Below are positions 44,455 through 52,654 of a DNA stretch of 64,000 nt, in pieces. Made by a program: the position numbers and the translations under genes. The stretch is from NCBI GenBank assembly GCA_045578845.1, contig JAZNLA010000022.1, positions 34,569 to 98,568 on the forward strand, read 5' to 3'. This DNA comes from UMGS172 sp045578845 (GTDB lineage: Bacteria > Bacillota > Clostridia > Oscillospirales > Acutalibacteraceae). Every line of letters starts with the position of its first letter. Within the stretch, counting starts at the first letter, position 1. The notes under the pieces were generated by a model. The model did not search any database. It saw only the letters and a program-made list of their open reading frames with translations, and was not told the origin of the DNA.

Positions 44455-44481
44455 CCATATATTTTCAATAAAAATATATGG
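44455..44481. promoter_or_regulatory. 11-bp perfect inverted repeat
   Basis: CCATATATTTT and AAAATATATGG around CAATA, between the LuxR-type regulator and the GNAT gene. It lies upstream of a TATAAT (44501-44506) and has no T-run, so an operator is more likely than a terminator. Confidence 0.4.
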
Positions 44482-44542
44482 AAATATTGACATTTTGGTA
44501 GTATAATGTCCATATAAACTATACTAAAAAGAGGCGGTTAAA

Positions 44543-45013
44543 ATGGCCATAAGACGAGCACAGCCGAAAGACTCAAAAAGGATTAACGAACTTTTATATC
44601 AAGTTGCGGAAATTCATGCAAAAGGAAGACCTGACATATTTAAAGCCGCAACAAAAAAATACAGCGACAGTGAACTTTTAAACATAATTTCAAACGACCA
44701 AACGCCGATTTTCGTTTGTACCGATGACAACGATTTTGTTTTGGGATACGCATTTTGCATATATCAGCATACAAAAGACAACCTGCTTTTAAAGGATAAA
44801 GAAACGCTTTACATAGACGATATATGTGTCGACCAAACCGCAAGAGGCAAACACATCGGCAAAAGCCTTTATACTTATGTATTAAAGTTCGCCAAAGAAA
44901 ACGGGTTTGATAATATAACTCTTAACGTTTGGGCATTTAACGAAAGTGCGTACAAATTCTACGAAAAGTGCGGCATGACCCCGCAAAAAATCATAATGGA
45001 AAAAAGTTTATAA
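44543..45013 (+). CDS. GNAT family N-acetyltransferase
   Basis: 156 residues with the GNAT fold. The acetyl-CoA loop is VDQTARGKHIGKSLYTYVLKFAKENG (about 97-122, Q/R-x2-G-x-G/A type), followed by LNVWAFNESAYKFYEKCGM. Substrate unknown. It starts behind AGAGGCGG. It ends at a strong terminator and is single. Confidence 0.87.
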   Translation: MAIRRAQPKDSKRINELLYQVAEIHAKGRPDIFKAATKKYSDSELLNIISNDQTPIFVCTDDNDFVLGYAFCIYQHTKDNLLLKDKETLYIDDICVDQTARGKHIGKSLYTYVLKFAKENGFDNITLNVWAFNESAYKFYEKCGMTPQKIIMEKSL

Positions 45014-45037
45014 AAAACACCGCTACGGTGTTTTTTT
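45012..45037. terminator. Terminator of the GNAT gene
   Basis: AAAAAACACCG, loop CTA, CGGTGTTTTTTT. Confidence 0.88.
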
Positions 45038-45042
45038 ATCAA

Positions 45043-45070
45043 ATAACCGTAAACTTTATTTCATATAATT
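45043..45070 (+). promoter_or_regulatory. Possible sigma-E-like promoter of spoVV
   Basis: ATA (45043-45045), 16 bases, CATATAATT (45062-45070), close to the mother-cell sigma-E pattern ATA-N16-18-CATACANNT as I remember it. ylbJ is sigma-E dependent in Bacillus. Tentative. Confidence 0.35.
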
Positions 45071-45086
45071 ATAGCGGTGATTCTAT

Positions 45087-46196
45087 ATGTTTAAAACCTT
45101 TAATATTAGGACCTTTTTATTACCGTTTTTCACAATTTCAGCGTTGATTTCAGTACTCGTATTTTCAAGCGGTGCAAAAAAGGGTGTTATATCGGGGTTA
45201 CACCTTTGTGCAGTCGCGGTAATACCTTCGCTGTTTTTATTTACCGCAATCATGCTCTTTTGTTTTTCCGTAGACACAACCGTAATTTTAGGTAAACTTT
45301 TAAACCCTGTAGCACGTTTTGTTTTCAACCTTTCAGGTGAACAACTTACAGTATTTATCATGTCACTTTTTGCAGGCTACCCTGTCGGTGCCAAACTTAT
45401 ATCGGAACTTTACAAATCCAACCGCATCGATATACATACCGCCCGCCGAATGTTAAACTTTTGTATCAACGCAGGCCCGTCGTTTATACTTATTGCCGTT
45501 GGCGAAGTTATGTTGGGCTCAAAATCCGACGGCATAAGACTGCTTATAGCCCACCTGTCAGCATCAATGATAACGGCAGTAATTTCGGGTGTTATTTCAA
45601 GATTTACGAGTAAAAACACCGACATTCAAACTAAAATCACAAATGCAGAAAACGGCTCAAAAAATATTGCTGAAATTTTTGTTGAGTCGGTGACTTCTGC
45701 GGCAGAAACCATGCTTAAAATGTCGGGTTTTATTGTGCTTTTTGCGGGTATAGGAGGAATGATAAGCAATTTATCCCTTCCTAACACAATTAAAACTGCC
45801 GCTCAGTCGGTTTTAGAGGTAACAGTCGGAATAAGCAAAATGGAACGCGGGCAACTTAAAGAAATCGCTTTTTTATTAGGATTTTCTGGCATTTCAGTAA
45901 TATTCCAAGTGTCAGCATCTGCAAAAGAACTAAAACCGTCACTTTTAAAACTTTTTTTAGGCAGAATTTGGCACGGAACATTATCTTATTTGATTATCGC
46001 CTTAACGGAAACATTTTTCCCGCGAAGTGTAGATACTGTTATTTTCGGTCAAAGTCCCTCGGGTGCCCGTTTATCAGGCACCCCGATAGTATCTCTATCA
46101 CTCATTTTTCTTTGTATTGTGTTAATATGCAGTTTTAAAATACCTAAATTTTCATTTAAAGGTAGAAATTCGGCAAATAATGTGTTAAACTTATAA
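45087..46196 (+). CDS. spoVV: Sporulation membrane protein YlbJ/SpoVV
   Basis: 369 residues, about eight membrane helices, with nucleoside-recognition (gate) motifs FMSLFAGYPVGAKLISELY near 90-110 and MLNFCINAGPSFILIAVG. In B. subtilis YlbJ (SpoVV) moves dipicolinic acid out of the mother cell across the outer forespore membrane, so it acts after DpaAB, also in this window. The helices begin right after the ATG. A 72-residue gene follows after 15 bases. Confidence 0.85.
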   Translation: MFKTFNIRTFLLPFFTISALISVLVFSSGAKKGVISGLHLCAVAVIPSLFLFTAIMLFCFSVDTTVILGKLLNPVARFVFNLSGEQLTVFIMSLFAGYPVGAKLISELYKSNRIDIHTARRMLNFCINAGPSFILIAVGEVMLGSKSDGIRLLIAHLSASMITAVISGVISRFTSKNTDIQTKITNAENGSKNIAEIFVESVTSAAETMLKMSGFIVLFAGIGGMISNLSLPNTIKTAAQSVLEVTVGISKMERGQLKEIAFLLGFSGISVIFQVSASAKELKPSLLKLFLGRIWHGTLSYLIIALTETFFPRSVDTVIFGQSPSGARLSGTPIVSLSLIFLCIVLICSFKIPKFSFKGRNSANNVLNL

Positions 46197-46211
46197 AAAG
46201 AAGGTGTCGGA

Positions 46212-46430
46212 ATGTTTAATAAAAAGTATTTCAATAAAGATATAATTCCTCAATGTATCTATTGTAAAGTAGGAAAACCCATATTAGGCGGCAGCGAAGT
46301 TTTATGTATTAAACACGGAATTATGTTGCCGACCGACAGTTGCAGGTCTTATAAATATGACCCCTTAAAACGCGAGCCCAAGATAAAAACCTTTTCGAAA
46401 GACTATGACCCGAAAGATTTAAAACTTTGA
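46212..46430 (+). CDS. Small conserved hypothetical protein
   Basis: 72 residues, basic, with CIYCKVGKP, LCIKHGIM and DSCRSYKYDPLKREP: four cysteines and a histidine that could form a small zinc site. GAAGGTG precedes the ATG. It resembles short clostridial proteins annotated only as hypothetical. Probably co-transcribed with spoVV. Confidence 0.7.
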   Translation: MFNKKYFNKDIIPQCIYCKVGKPILGGSEVLCIKHGIMLPTDSCRSYKYDPLKREPKIKTFSKDYDPKDLKL

Positions 46431-46461
46431 ACGTAAAATACTGATTTTACTCAAAATAAGT

Positions 46462-46498
46462 ATTGACAAATTGACGCCTTGCGGGTATAATAACCCTT
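46462..46498 (+). promoter_or_regulatory. Promoter of the tRNA-His/tRNA-Gln unit
   Basis: TTGACA, 17-base spacer, TATAAT within this interval: a perfect consensus promoter about 30 bases before tRNA-His. Confidence 0.82.
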
Positions 46499-46525
46499 GT
46501 GCCAATACGGCATACTGAATAATGC

Positions 46526-46603
<78 letters not shown>

Positions 46604-46624
46604 CTTTATTTTAAAACTTAATAT

Positions 46625-46699
46625 TGGGGTGTCGTCAAGCGGTAAGACACAGCACTTTGACTGCTGCATCCGTAGGTTCGAATCCTGCCACCCCAGCCA
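46625..46699 (+). tRNA. tRNA-Gln (anticodon TTG)
   Basis: A 75-base cloverleaf with acceptor TGGGGTG/CACCCCA, anticodon stem CAGCA/TGCTG with loop CTTTGAC (TTG), T-arm AGGTTCGAATCCT and encoded CCA. Confidence 0.95.
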
Positions 46700-46736
46700 A
46701 AAATTCGACAAGTTTTTCGACTTGTCGAATTTTTTA
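46700..46736 (+). terminator. Terminator of the tRNA unit
   Basis: ATTCGACAAG (46703-46712) pairs with CTTGTCGAAT (46721-46730), then T6. Palindromic array C begins in its T-run. Confidence 0.88.
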
Positions 46737-46840
46737 TCCGAGCCGACAGGCTTGGTATATCATCACGCGTTAGCGTGTATATCATCACATCTTTGGGAGT
46801 ATATCGAAAAACTGTCGGCTTGATGATATATACAATGCTT
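46730..46840. repeat. Palindromic array C (TATATCATCA units)
   Basis: TTTTTTATCCGAGCC with a CCGAGCC/GGCTTGG hairpin, then TATATCATCA, hairpin CGCGTTAGCGTG, TATATCATCA, a degenerate hairpin near 46789-46800, and CTGTCGGCTTGATGATATA. AGCCGACAG (46741-46749) can pair over 63 bases with CTGTCGGCT (46812-46820). The CGCGTTAGCGTG hairpin is identical to one in array B. No gene lies between 46700 and 46947. Confidence 0.82.
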
Positions 46841-46900
46841 ACACCCTGATAAAGAAAGAAACCCAAAAATTTTCATCAAATCCTCTTTTAAACATAACAA

Positions 46901-46939
46901 AATAACGGCATACCTTTACGGTATGCCGTTATTTTTTTT
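46901..46939. terminator. Terminator between array C and pnp
   Basis: AATAACGGCATACC pairs with GGTATGCCGTTATT (46901-46933), T-rich on both strands. It ends the pnp transcript on the minus strand. Confidence 0.85.
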
Positions 46940-46947
46940 ATTTTATT

Positions 46948-49161
46948 TTATCTTCTGCCTCTGAATCCTTGTCTTGCACCGTCTTTTCTCGGACGGCGTT
47001 CTTCGCTTTCACCGTCATCTTCGGCCACCATGCCGTCGAGTTCGATTAGAGCATCACGGCGAGAAAGGTTAATTCTGTCGCGGTCATCAATTTCGCTGAC
47101 CTTGACCTTGATAATGTCACCTACTGTAACAACATCTTCAACCTTGCCTACGCGTTTAACATCAAGTTTACTTATGTGAACAAGACCTTCAACACCGGGA
47201 GCAATTTCCACAAAAGCACCGAATTCCATAATTCTGGTAACAGTACCTTGATAGAAAGCACCTACTTCAGGTCCGTTGGCAATTATGTCGATAACGCCCA
47301 TAACCGCTTCACCCTTATCGGTATCAAGGGTAGCGATGAATATTCTGCCGTCTTCTTCAATATTGATTGTACAATCAAACAACTCTTGAAGTTTTTGAAT
47401 AATCTTGCCCTGCTTACCGATAACATCACCGATTTTTTCGGGGTTAATGGACATAGTAAGCATTTTAGGAGCATATTTTGAAAGTTCCTTGCGGGGCTCG
47501 GAAATTGCCGGTAACATGATTTCGTCAAGGATATAATCACGTGCTTTATGGGTTTTTGCCAAAGCCTCTTTAATGATTTCGGGGGTAAGACCATGTACTT
47601 TAAGGTCCATTTGAATTGCAGTAATACCCTTTTTGGTACCTGCAACCTTAAAGTCCATATCGCCGTAGAAGTCTTCAAGGCCTTGAATATCTACCATGGT
47701 CATAAAGTCGCCGTGAACACCCTCATCGCCGGTAATAAGACCGCAGGAAATACCTGCAACAGGTGCTTTAATGGGAACACCAGCAGCCATCAAAGCCAAG
47801 GTTGAGCCGCAAACAGAACCCTGCGAGGTTGAGCCGTTAGAAGAAAGCACCTCGGATACAACACGAATGGTATACGGGAATTCGTCAACCGACGGAATAA
47901 CAGGTAAAAGCGACCTTTCAGCCAATGCACCGTGACCGATTTCACGTCTGCCGGGGCCACGCGACGGTTTTGTTTCACCTACAGAGTAAGACGGGAAATT
48001 ATAATGGTGGATATATCTCTTTTCGGTATCCTCGTCAAGACCGTCAAGTTTTTGTGCTTCGCTCACAGGTGCTAAGGTTGCAACCGAGAGAACTTGGGTT
48101 TGACCGCGGGTAAACATACCCGAGCCATGAGTCCTCGGAAGAATATCAACCATTGCGTTAAGAGGACGAATTTCATCAATACCTCTTCCGTCAACACGCT
48201 TATGCTCGGTTTTGAGCCATTCACGCACAACATGTTTTTGAACAAGATACATAATCTCGTCAAGTTTAGCTTCTTTGCCTTCAAACTGCTCGTCAAATTT
48301 CTCATGAACAGCATTGTATATCGGCAAAAGTGCAGCATCGCGAACATTTTTATCATCGGTATCGAGAGCCTTTTTAACATCTTCAATACAAAACGCTTCA
48401 ATCTCGGCAAAGATTGCGGGGTCGGGGTCGTTAGACTCAAACTCGAACTTAGGTTTGCCAATTTCAGCAACTATTTTGTTAATAAATTCAACAACCTCTT
48501 TATTGACCTCATGAGCCTTCATAATGGCGTCAAACATGAGTTCATCCGAAACTTCGTTAGCACCTGCTTCAATCATGGCAACAAGTTCACCGGTTGAGGC
48601 AACGGTAACATCCATTTCACTTTTAAGTCTTTGTTCTAAAGTCGGGTTAATAATAATCTCACCGTCAATAAGACCTAACTTTACGCCGCTTACGGGACCG
48701 TCCCAAGGAATGTCCGAAATGGCAATGGCGGCACTGACACCAATCATAGCGGTAACTTCGGGACTGCAATCGGGGTCAACCGACATAACGGTTGCGACAA
48801 CCGAACAGTCGTTACGCATATCTTTAGGGAACAAAGGACGGATAGGGCGGTCAATACAGCGAGAGGTAAGAATAGCCTTTTCGCTGGGCCTTGATTCGCG
48901 GCGTTGGAACGAGCCGGGAATTTTACCTACCGAGTACATTTTCTCCTCATAGTCAACCGACAGAGGGAAAAAGTCTACACCGTCGCGGGGTTTTGCCGAA
49001 GCGGTAACGTTACAAAGCACGCAGGTTTCACCATAGGTTGCCATTACCGATGCGTTGGCAAGTTGTGCCATCATGCCGGTTTCAATCTTTAACGGGCGGC
49101 CTGCAAGGATGGTTTCATAAACCTTGTGTGAGTTAAATTCGAGTTTTCTGCTCATACTCAT
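46948..49161 (-). CDS. pnp: Polyribonucleotide nucleotidyltransferase
   Basis: 737 residues. Two RNase PH domains (first with FQRRESRPSEKAILTSR, second with THGSGMFTRGQTQVLS and GRREIGHGALAERSL), a KH domain (IGDVIGKQGKIIQKLQEL, about 560-577) and an S1 domain (GAFVEIAPGVEGLVHISKL). A short basic tail ends in GFRGRR. It degrades RNA 3'-5' by phosphorolysis. GGAGG lies 9 bases before the ATG. It follows rpsO, the conserved arrangement. Confidence 0.97.
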   Translation of the reverse strand: MSMSRKLEFNSHKVYETILAGRPLKIETGMMAQLANASVMATYGETCVLCNVTASAKPRDGVDFFPLSVDYEEKMYSVGKIPGSFQRRESRPSEKAILTSRCIDRPIRPLFPKDMRNDCSVVATVMSVDPDCSPEVTAMIGVSAAIAISDIPWDGPVSGVKLGLIDGEIIINPTLEQRLKSEMDVTVASTGELVAMIEAGANEVSDELMFDAIMKAHEVNKEVVEFINKIVAEIGKPKFEFESNDPDPAIFAEIEAFCIEDVKKALDTDDKNVRDAALLPIYNAVHEKFDEQFEGKEAKLDEIMYLVQKHVVREWLKTEHKRVDGRGIDEIRPLNAMVDILPRTHGSGMFTRGQTQVLSVATLAPVSEAQKLDGLDEDTEKRYIHHYNFPSYSVGETKPSRGPGRREIGHGALAERSLLPVIPSVDEFPYTIRVVSEVLSSNGSTSQGSVCGSTLALMAAGVPIKAPVAGISCGLITGDEGVHGDFMTMVDIQGLEDFYGDMDFKVAGTKKGITAIQMDLKVHGLTPEIIKEALAKTHKARDYILDEIMLPAISEPRKELSKYAPKMLTMSINPEKIGDVIGKQGKIIQKLQELFDCTINIEEDGRIFIATLDTDKGEAVMGVIDIIANGPEVGAFYQGTVTRIMEFGAFVEIAPGVEGLVHISKLDVKRVGKVEDVVTVGDIIKVKVSEIDDRDRINLSRRDALIELDGMVAEDDGESEERRPRKDGARQGFRGRR

Positions 49162-49189
49162 TTTAAAATTCCTCCAAATTTTTTATTTT

Positions 49190-49276
49190 CACAAAAAAGA
49201 GGCTAACTTTTAGCAATAGATTGGCGGTCCGAAATAAATCTCGGGCAGTCAATCAACTGCTAAAAACCGTCGCCTT
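49190..49276 (-). terminator. Long hairpin with T-run before pnp (attenuator?)
   Basis: Minus strand: AGGCGACGGTTTTTAGCAGT (from 49275) pairs imperfectly with the ATTGCTAAAAGTTAGCCT side (to 49200), enclosing a CCGAGA...TTTCGG hairpin; a T-run follows at 49197-49192. It lies in the pnp leader, after the rpsO terminator. It could attenuate pnp or be a processing site. Confidence 0.55.
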
Positions 49277-49319
49277 TTTTCTGTAAATTACATTTTTAAA
49301 TTGTTTTCAAAAAGTAAAA

Positions 49320-49347
49320 CAAGCCGACCGAAAACATTTCGGTCGGC
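49320..49347 (-). terminator. Terminator of rpsO
   Basis: GCCGACCGAAA pairs with TTTCGGTCGGC around a 3-base ACA loop (49323-49347); the minus-strand tail TTGTTTTACTTTTT is T-rich. Confidence 0.78.
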
Positions 49348-49355
49348 AGATGTTA

Positions 49356-49619
49356 TTACTTACGAAGTCCGAGTTTTGCTACGATAGCACGATATCTTTC
49401 GATATCCTTCTTCTGCAAGTAAGCGAGGAGATTACGTCTGTGACCTACCATTTTAAGCAAACCGCGACGCGAATGATGGTCATGAGTGTTACTCTTTAAA
49501 TGTTCGGTCAACTCGTTGATACGACGAGTAAGCAACGCAATTTGAACTTCAGGAGAACCTGTATCGCCCTCATGAACAGCATGCTCAGCAATAATCTGCT
49601 GTTTCTCTTCTTTAAGCAT
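49356..49619 (-). CDS. rpsO: 30S ribosomal protein S15
   Basis: 87 residues, all helical. VHEGDTGSPEVQIALLTRRI, HLKSNTHDHHSRRGLLKMVG and the C-terminal RRNLLAYLQKKDIERYRAIV are diagnostic of S15, which binds the central domain of 16S rRNA. The start at 49619 (MLKEEKQQIIAEHAV) is preceded by an AAAGGGTGAAAG ribosome site. Confidence 0.97.
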   Translation of the reverse strand: MLKEEKQQIIAEHAVHEGDTGSPEVQIALLTRRINELTEHLKSNTHDHHSRRGLLKMVGHRRNLLAYLQKKDIERYRAIVAKLGLRK

Positions 49620-49787
49620 TGTACTTTCACCCTTTCATAATATTTATTCGCCGTTATCCGTGCAAAGGGTGGTGAAAAATCCTAAAATAGGCTTACTCCC
49701 CAAACTCAGAAAACGGTAATTTGTCGATACACACACCGACAGATAGTATTGTATCACAACCAAAACAAAAAGTAAAGACTTTTTTTC

Positions 49788-50576
49788 TTATTTTATCACA
49801 ATACAGTTTACAGGACAGTTTTTAACACATTCGCCGCAGGCAGTACACTTATCGTGGTCGATTACCGCTAAATTATTTTCAACCTTTACGGCATCAAATT
49901 CACACGATTTCACACACTTCATGCAAGCGATACAACCGACCTCGCAGACTCTATGGGTTTTGGCACCCTTGTCTTTATTGCAACAAACCACAACCTCTTT
50001 AATATCGGCGGGCAGAAGTTTAATAATATTTTTCGGACAGGCTCTGACACAGGCACTGCAGGCGGTACATTTGTTTTTATCAACCACCGCTCTGCCGTTT
50101 TTAACCTCAATGGCACCGTACATACAAGCCCGCATACAGTCCCCGTAGCCAAGACAACCGTAACTGCACGCCAAATCACCCGCGAAAAACATATTTGCCG
50201 CCTTACAAGTTTCTACGCCTGCATAAAGACTCTTTTTATACACTTTATCCGATGTTCCGTTGCAAAGAACTACCGCCTTTAAAGGGCTTGCCATTGTAAC
50301 ACCGACGCCTAAAATTTCGCCTAATTTCTCATTGACTTCGACACCGCCCGGTGCACAAAGACCGGGTTTGCACTCACCCTTAGCCAAGGCTTCGGCGTAG
50401 CCGTCACAACCCGAATATCCACACGCACCACAGTTTGCACCCGGCATTTCTTCGCGTAATTTTTCTATTCTTTCATCGGTTTTAACCGCAAAAACCACCG
50501 AAGAAATTGACAGTCCGAGTCCCGCGATAAGACCTATAACGCCTACTATTATAGTTGCAAGTAAAATAGGATTCAT
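49788..50576 (-). CDS. rnfB: Rnf complex subunit B
   Basis: 262 residues. An N-terminal membrane helix is followed by a [4Fe-4S] Fe-S domain (MPGANCGACGYSGCDGYAEAL) and a Cys-rich region with several ferredoxin-type clusters: CSYGCLGYGDCMRAC, CTACSACVRACP, CIACMKCVKSC and CTACGECVKNCP. RnfB is the entry point for electrons from reduced ferredoxin. It is the last gene of rnfCDGEAB. Confidence 0.95.
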   Translation of the reverse strand: MNPILLATIIVGVIGLIAGLGLSISSVVFAVKTDERIEKLREEMPGANCGACGYSGCDGYAEALAKGECKPGLCAPGGVEVNEKLGEILGVGVTMASPLKAVVLCNGTSDKVYKKSLYAGVETCKAANMFFAGDLACSYGCLGYGDCMRACMYGAIEVKNGRAVVDKNKCTACSACVRACPKNIIKLLPADIKEVVVCCNKDKGAKTHRVCEVGCIACMKCVKSCEFDAVKVENNLAVIDHDKCTACGECVKNCPVNCIVIK

Positions 50577-50586
50577 TTTGTTCCTC

Positions 50587-51171
50587 CTAACCCGTAATTC
50601 CCGAGAAGCCTAAGAATGACAGTGCCACTATTGCAGCAGAAATAAGTGTTATCGGCAGACCTTTAAGACATTCGGGAATGTTACTTGTTTCAAGTCTTGA
50701 ACGTACGCCTGCAAAAATAAACATTGCAAGTAAGAATCCTAAACCTGCTCCCAAAGTGTTGGCAAGAGCCTCACCGTAATTGGTAATTCTCTCATTGGTA
50801 AAATTAAGCATTGTAATGCCCAAAACCGCACAGTTTGTAGTAATGAGCGGAAGATAAATTCCAAGTGCTTTATATAAAGGCGGAATATATCTTTTAAGGA
50901 TAATCTCAACAAATTGCACTAACGCTGCAATTATAAGAATAAATACTATTGTTTGCAGATATCCTAAACCGTTAGGCTCTAAGATATACTTATAAATCGG
51001 ATATGTGACCGCTGTTGACATAAGCATAACCAGTGTAACTGCAACGCCCATACTTACAGCAGTATTGGTTTTCTTGGAAACACCGAGGAAAGGACAAATG
51101 CCCAAGAACTTTGCCAAAACCATGTTTTCGGTCAAAATCCCCGCGAGAATAATAGTAATAATATTAGTCAT
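50587..51171 (-). CDS. rnfA: Rnf complex subunit A
   Basis: 194 residues with six membrane helices. LTENMVLAKFLGICPFLGVSK near the N-terminus is the RnfA signature, and TNCAVLGITMLNF holds the second conserved cysteine region; the paired cysteines ligate the membrane-embedded [2Fe-2S] shared with RnfE. The frame is open upstream to 51219. ATG 51171 has GAGG 9 bases upstream and overlaps the rnfE end by 8 bases. Confidence 0.94.
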   Translation of the reverse strand: MTNIITIILAGILTENMVLAKFLGICPFLGVSKKTNTAVSMGVAVTLVMLMSTAVTYPIYKYILEPNGLGYLQTIVFILIIAALVQFVEIILKRYIPPLYKALGIYLPLITTNCAVLGITMLNFTNERITNYGEALANTLGAGLGFLLAMFIFAGVRSRLETSNIPECLKGLPITLISAAIVALSFLGFSGITG

Positions 51172-52084
51172 TATCATTTTCCTCGCCTTCTTTGGAGTTT
51201 GCCGACCTATCGGTTTCACCTAATGCGGCGGTTTTAATCGACTCGCTGTCGCCTGCCACCGCTGTGGTTTCTTCCGTTACGGGATATTCTTCGCCGACAC
51301 TTTCGGCAATATCGGCATTTGTAACTGTTTTGCCTATTTCAAGTACAGCAGAGTCTTCACCGCCGTTACCAGCAATCGATGCCAACTTAGTGACATCAGG
51401 CATATTAACAACCGAAAGGTCACCCTCACTGCAACCGCTACAACCTTCACAACTGCCGCAACCTAAACTTGTCACAGGTTTTTTACCCATGTTTACTGCA
51501 AGTTTATTGGCAACCGCCACCAAAATACCGAACACAAAAAATCCGCCCGGAGGAAGTATAAACACAATCATAGGCTCAATAAAATTAACCGTTACAGGCA
51601 GTCCGAAGACGGTACCTGCTCCAAGCATTTCTCTTATGATACCCATAAGTGTCAACGCCGCCGTAAAACCGACACCCATACCGAGTGCATCAAGAATAGA
51701 CGGCAATACCTTATTTTTAGAAGCAAACATCTCGGCTCTTGCCAAGATAATGCAGTTTACAACTATAAGCGGCAAATATATACCCAAAGCACTGTCAATG
51801 GCGGGCAAGAAAGCCTTGACGAGCATTTGGATAATTGTAACGAATGTCGCGATTATAGTGATAAATGCAGGAATTCGCACCTTATCGGGGATTACATTAC
51901 GAAGTAACGAAATAGCGACATTAGAGCCTACAAGCACCAATGTTGCGGCAACGCCCATACCGATACCGTTTATGGCGGCAGTGGTGATTGCAAGCGTCGG
52001 ACAGGTGCCTAGCACCAAACGAAGAACAGGATTTTCTTTCACTATACCTTTTGTAAAAACAGGAAGATACTTTTGTTTTAACAT
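51164..52084 (-). CDS. rnfE: Rnf complex subunit E with long C-terminal extension
   Basis: 306 residues; the first about 200 are the six-helix RnfE core (NPVLRLVLGTCPTLAITTAAINGIG, IVVNCIILARAEMFA). After the last helix comes an unusual about 100-residue tail: a Cys cluster C209-G-S-C-E-G-C-S-G-C218, then an acidic, low-complexity stretch. RnfE proteins usually end soon after the membrane core. The tail is predicted cytoplasmic and could bind a metal cluster. Confidence 0.92.
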   Translation of the reverse strand: MLKQKYLPVFTKGIVKENPVLRLVLGTCPTLAITTAAINGIGMGVAATLVLVGSNVAISLLRNVIPDKVRIPAFITIIATFVTIIQMLVKAFLPAIDSALGIYLPLIVVNCIILARAEMFASKNKVLPSILDALGMGVGFTAALTLMGIIREMLGAGTVFGLPVTVNFIEPMIVFILPPGGFFVFGILVAVANKLAVNMGKKPVTSLGCGSCEGCSGCSEGDLSVVNMPDVTKLASIAGNGGEDSAVLEIGKTVTNADIAESVGEEYPVTEETTAVAGDSESIKTAALGETDRSANSKEGEENDND

Positions 52085-52654
52085 TTACTTTACCTCCCCT
52101 TTTACAGTTTCAAAGAGTTCCAACGATTTATTTACGGCATTTACTACCGCTTTTGAGGTAACAGTAGCACCGGTCATCGCCTCGATTTGACCGTCAGCCG
52201 ATGCCGATTTCGATGCCTCTAACTTTCCGCTTTTACCCTGGAATAACTTCCAAAACTTACTGTCGGTCGCCTTTTGACCGAGTCCCGGTGTTTCGCCCGA
52301 TGCATCAAGTACCTCGATAGCCGAAATCACACCGTCAGGTGTAACACCGGTCATGACCTCAACCGGACCGCCATAGCCGTTTTGTTTAACGGTAAATACA
52401 TAGCCTACTGTATTTCCGCCTTCGGATTTGGCAACATAGTAGTCGTATCCGTCGCCGCCGTAGTATACCTTTTTTGTTTCAAATATTTTGGCATCTACAA
52501 CCCTTTTCATCGCAGAAATTTTGGCTTCACTGTTAAGTTTTGCAATTCTATCGGCAGTAAGGAAATTGGTGACCCCCAAAAGTGCCGCCGATACGGCACA
52601 TATAACGGTCAAAATAACTGTTGTAACCGCTACTGATTTAATAGTCTTATTCAT
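52085..52654 (-). CDS. rnfG: Rnf complex subunit G
   Basis: 189 residues. One N-terminal membrane helix and an FMN-binding domain with the covalent flavin-attachment threonine in MTGATVTSKAVVNAV (S/TGATxxT motif). It carries electrons on the outer face of the membrane. ATG 52654 overlaps the rnfD stop (ATGA) and has GGGAGG upstream; the longer frame to 52672 lacks a ribosome site. Confidence 0.94.
   Translation of the reverse strand: MNKTIKSVAVTTVILTVICAVSAALLGVTNFLTADRIAKLNSEAKISAMKRVVDAKIFETKKVYYGGDGYDYYVAKSEGGNTVGYVFTVKQNGYGGPVEVMTGVTPDGVISAIEVLDASGETPGLGQKATDSKFWKLFQGKSGKLEASKSASADGQIEAMTGATVTSKAVVNAVNKSLELFETVKGEVK

Noticed and set aside
44455..44481. Terminator for the GNAT region
   Set aside because: The 11-bp AT-rich palindrome has no T-run on either strand and lies upstream of both divergent genes, so an operator is more plausible.
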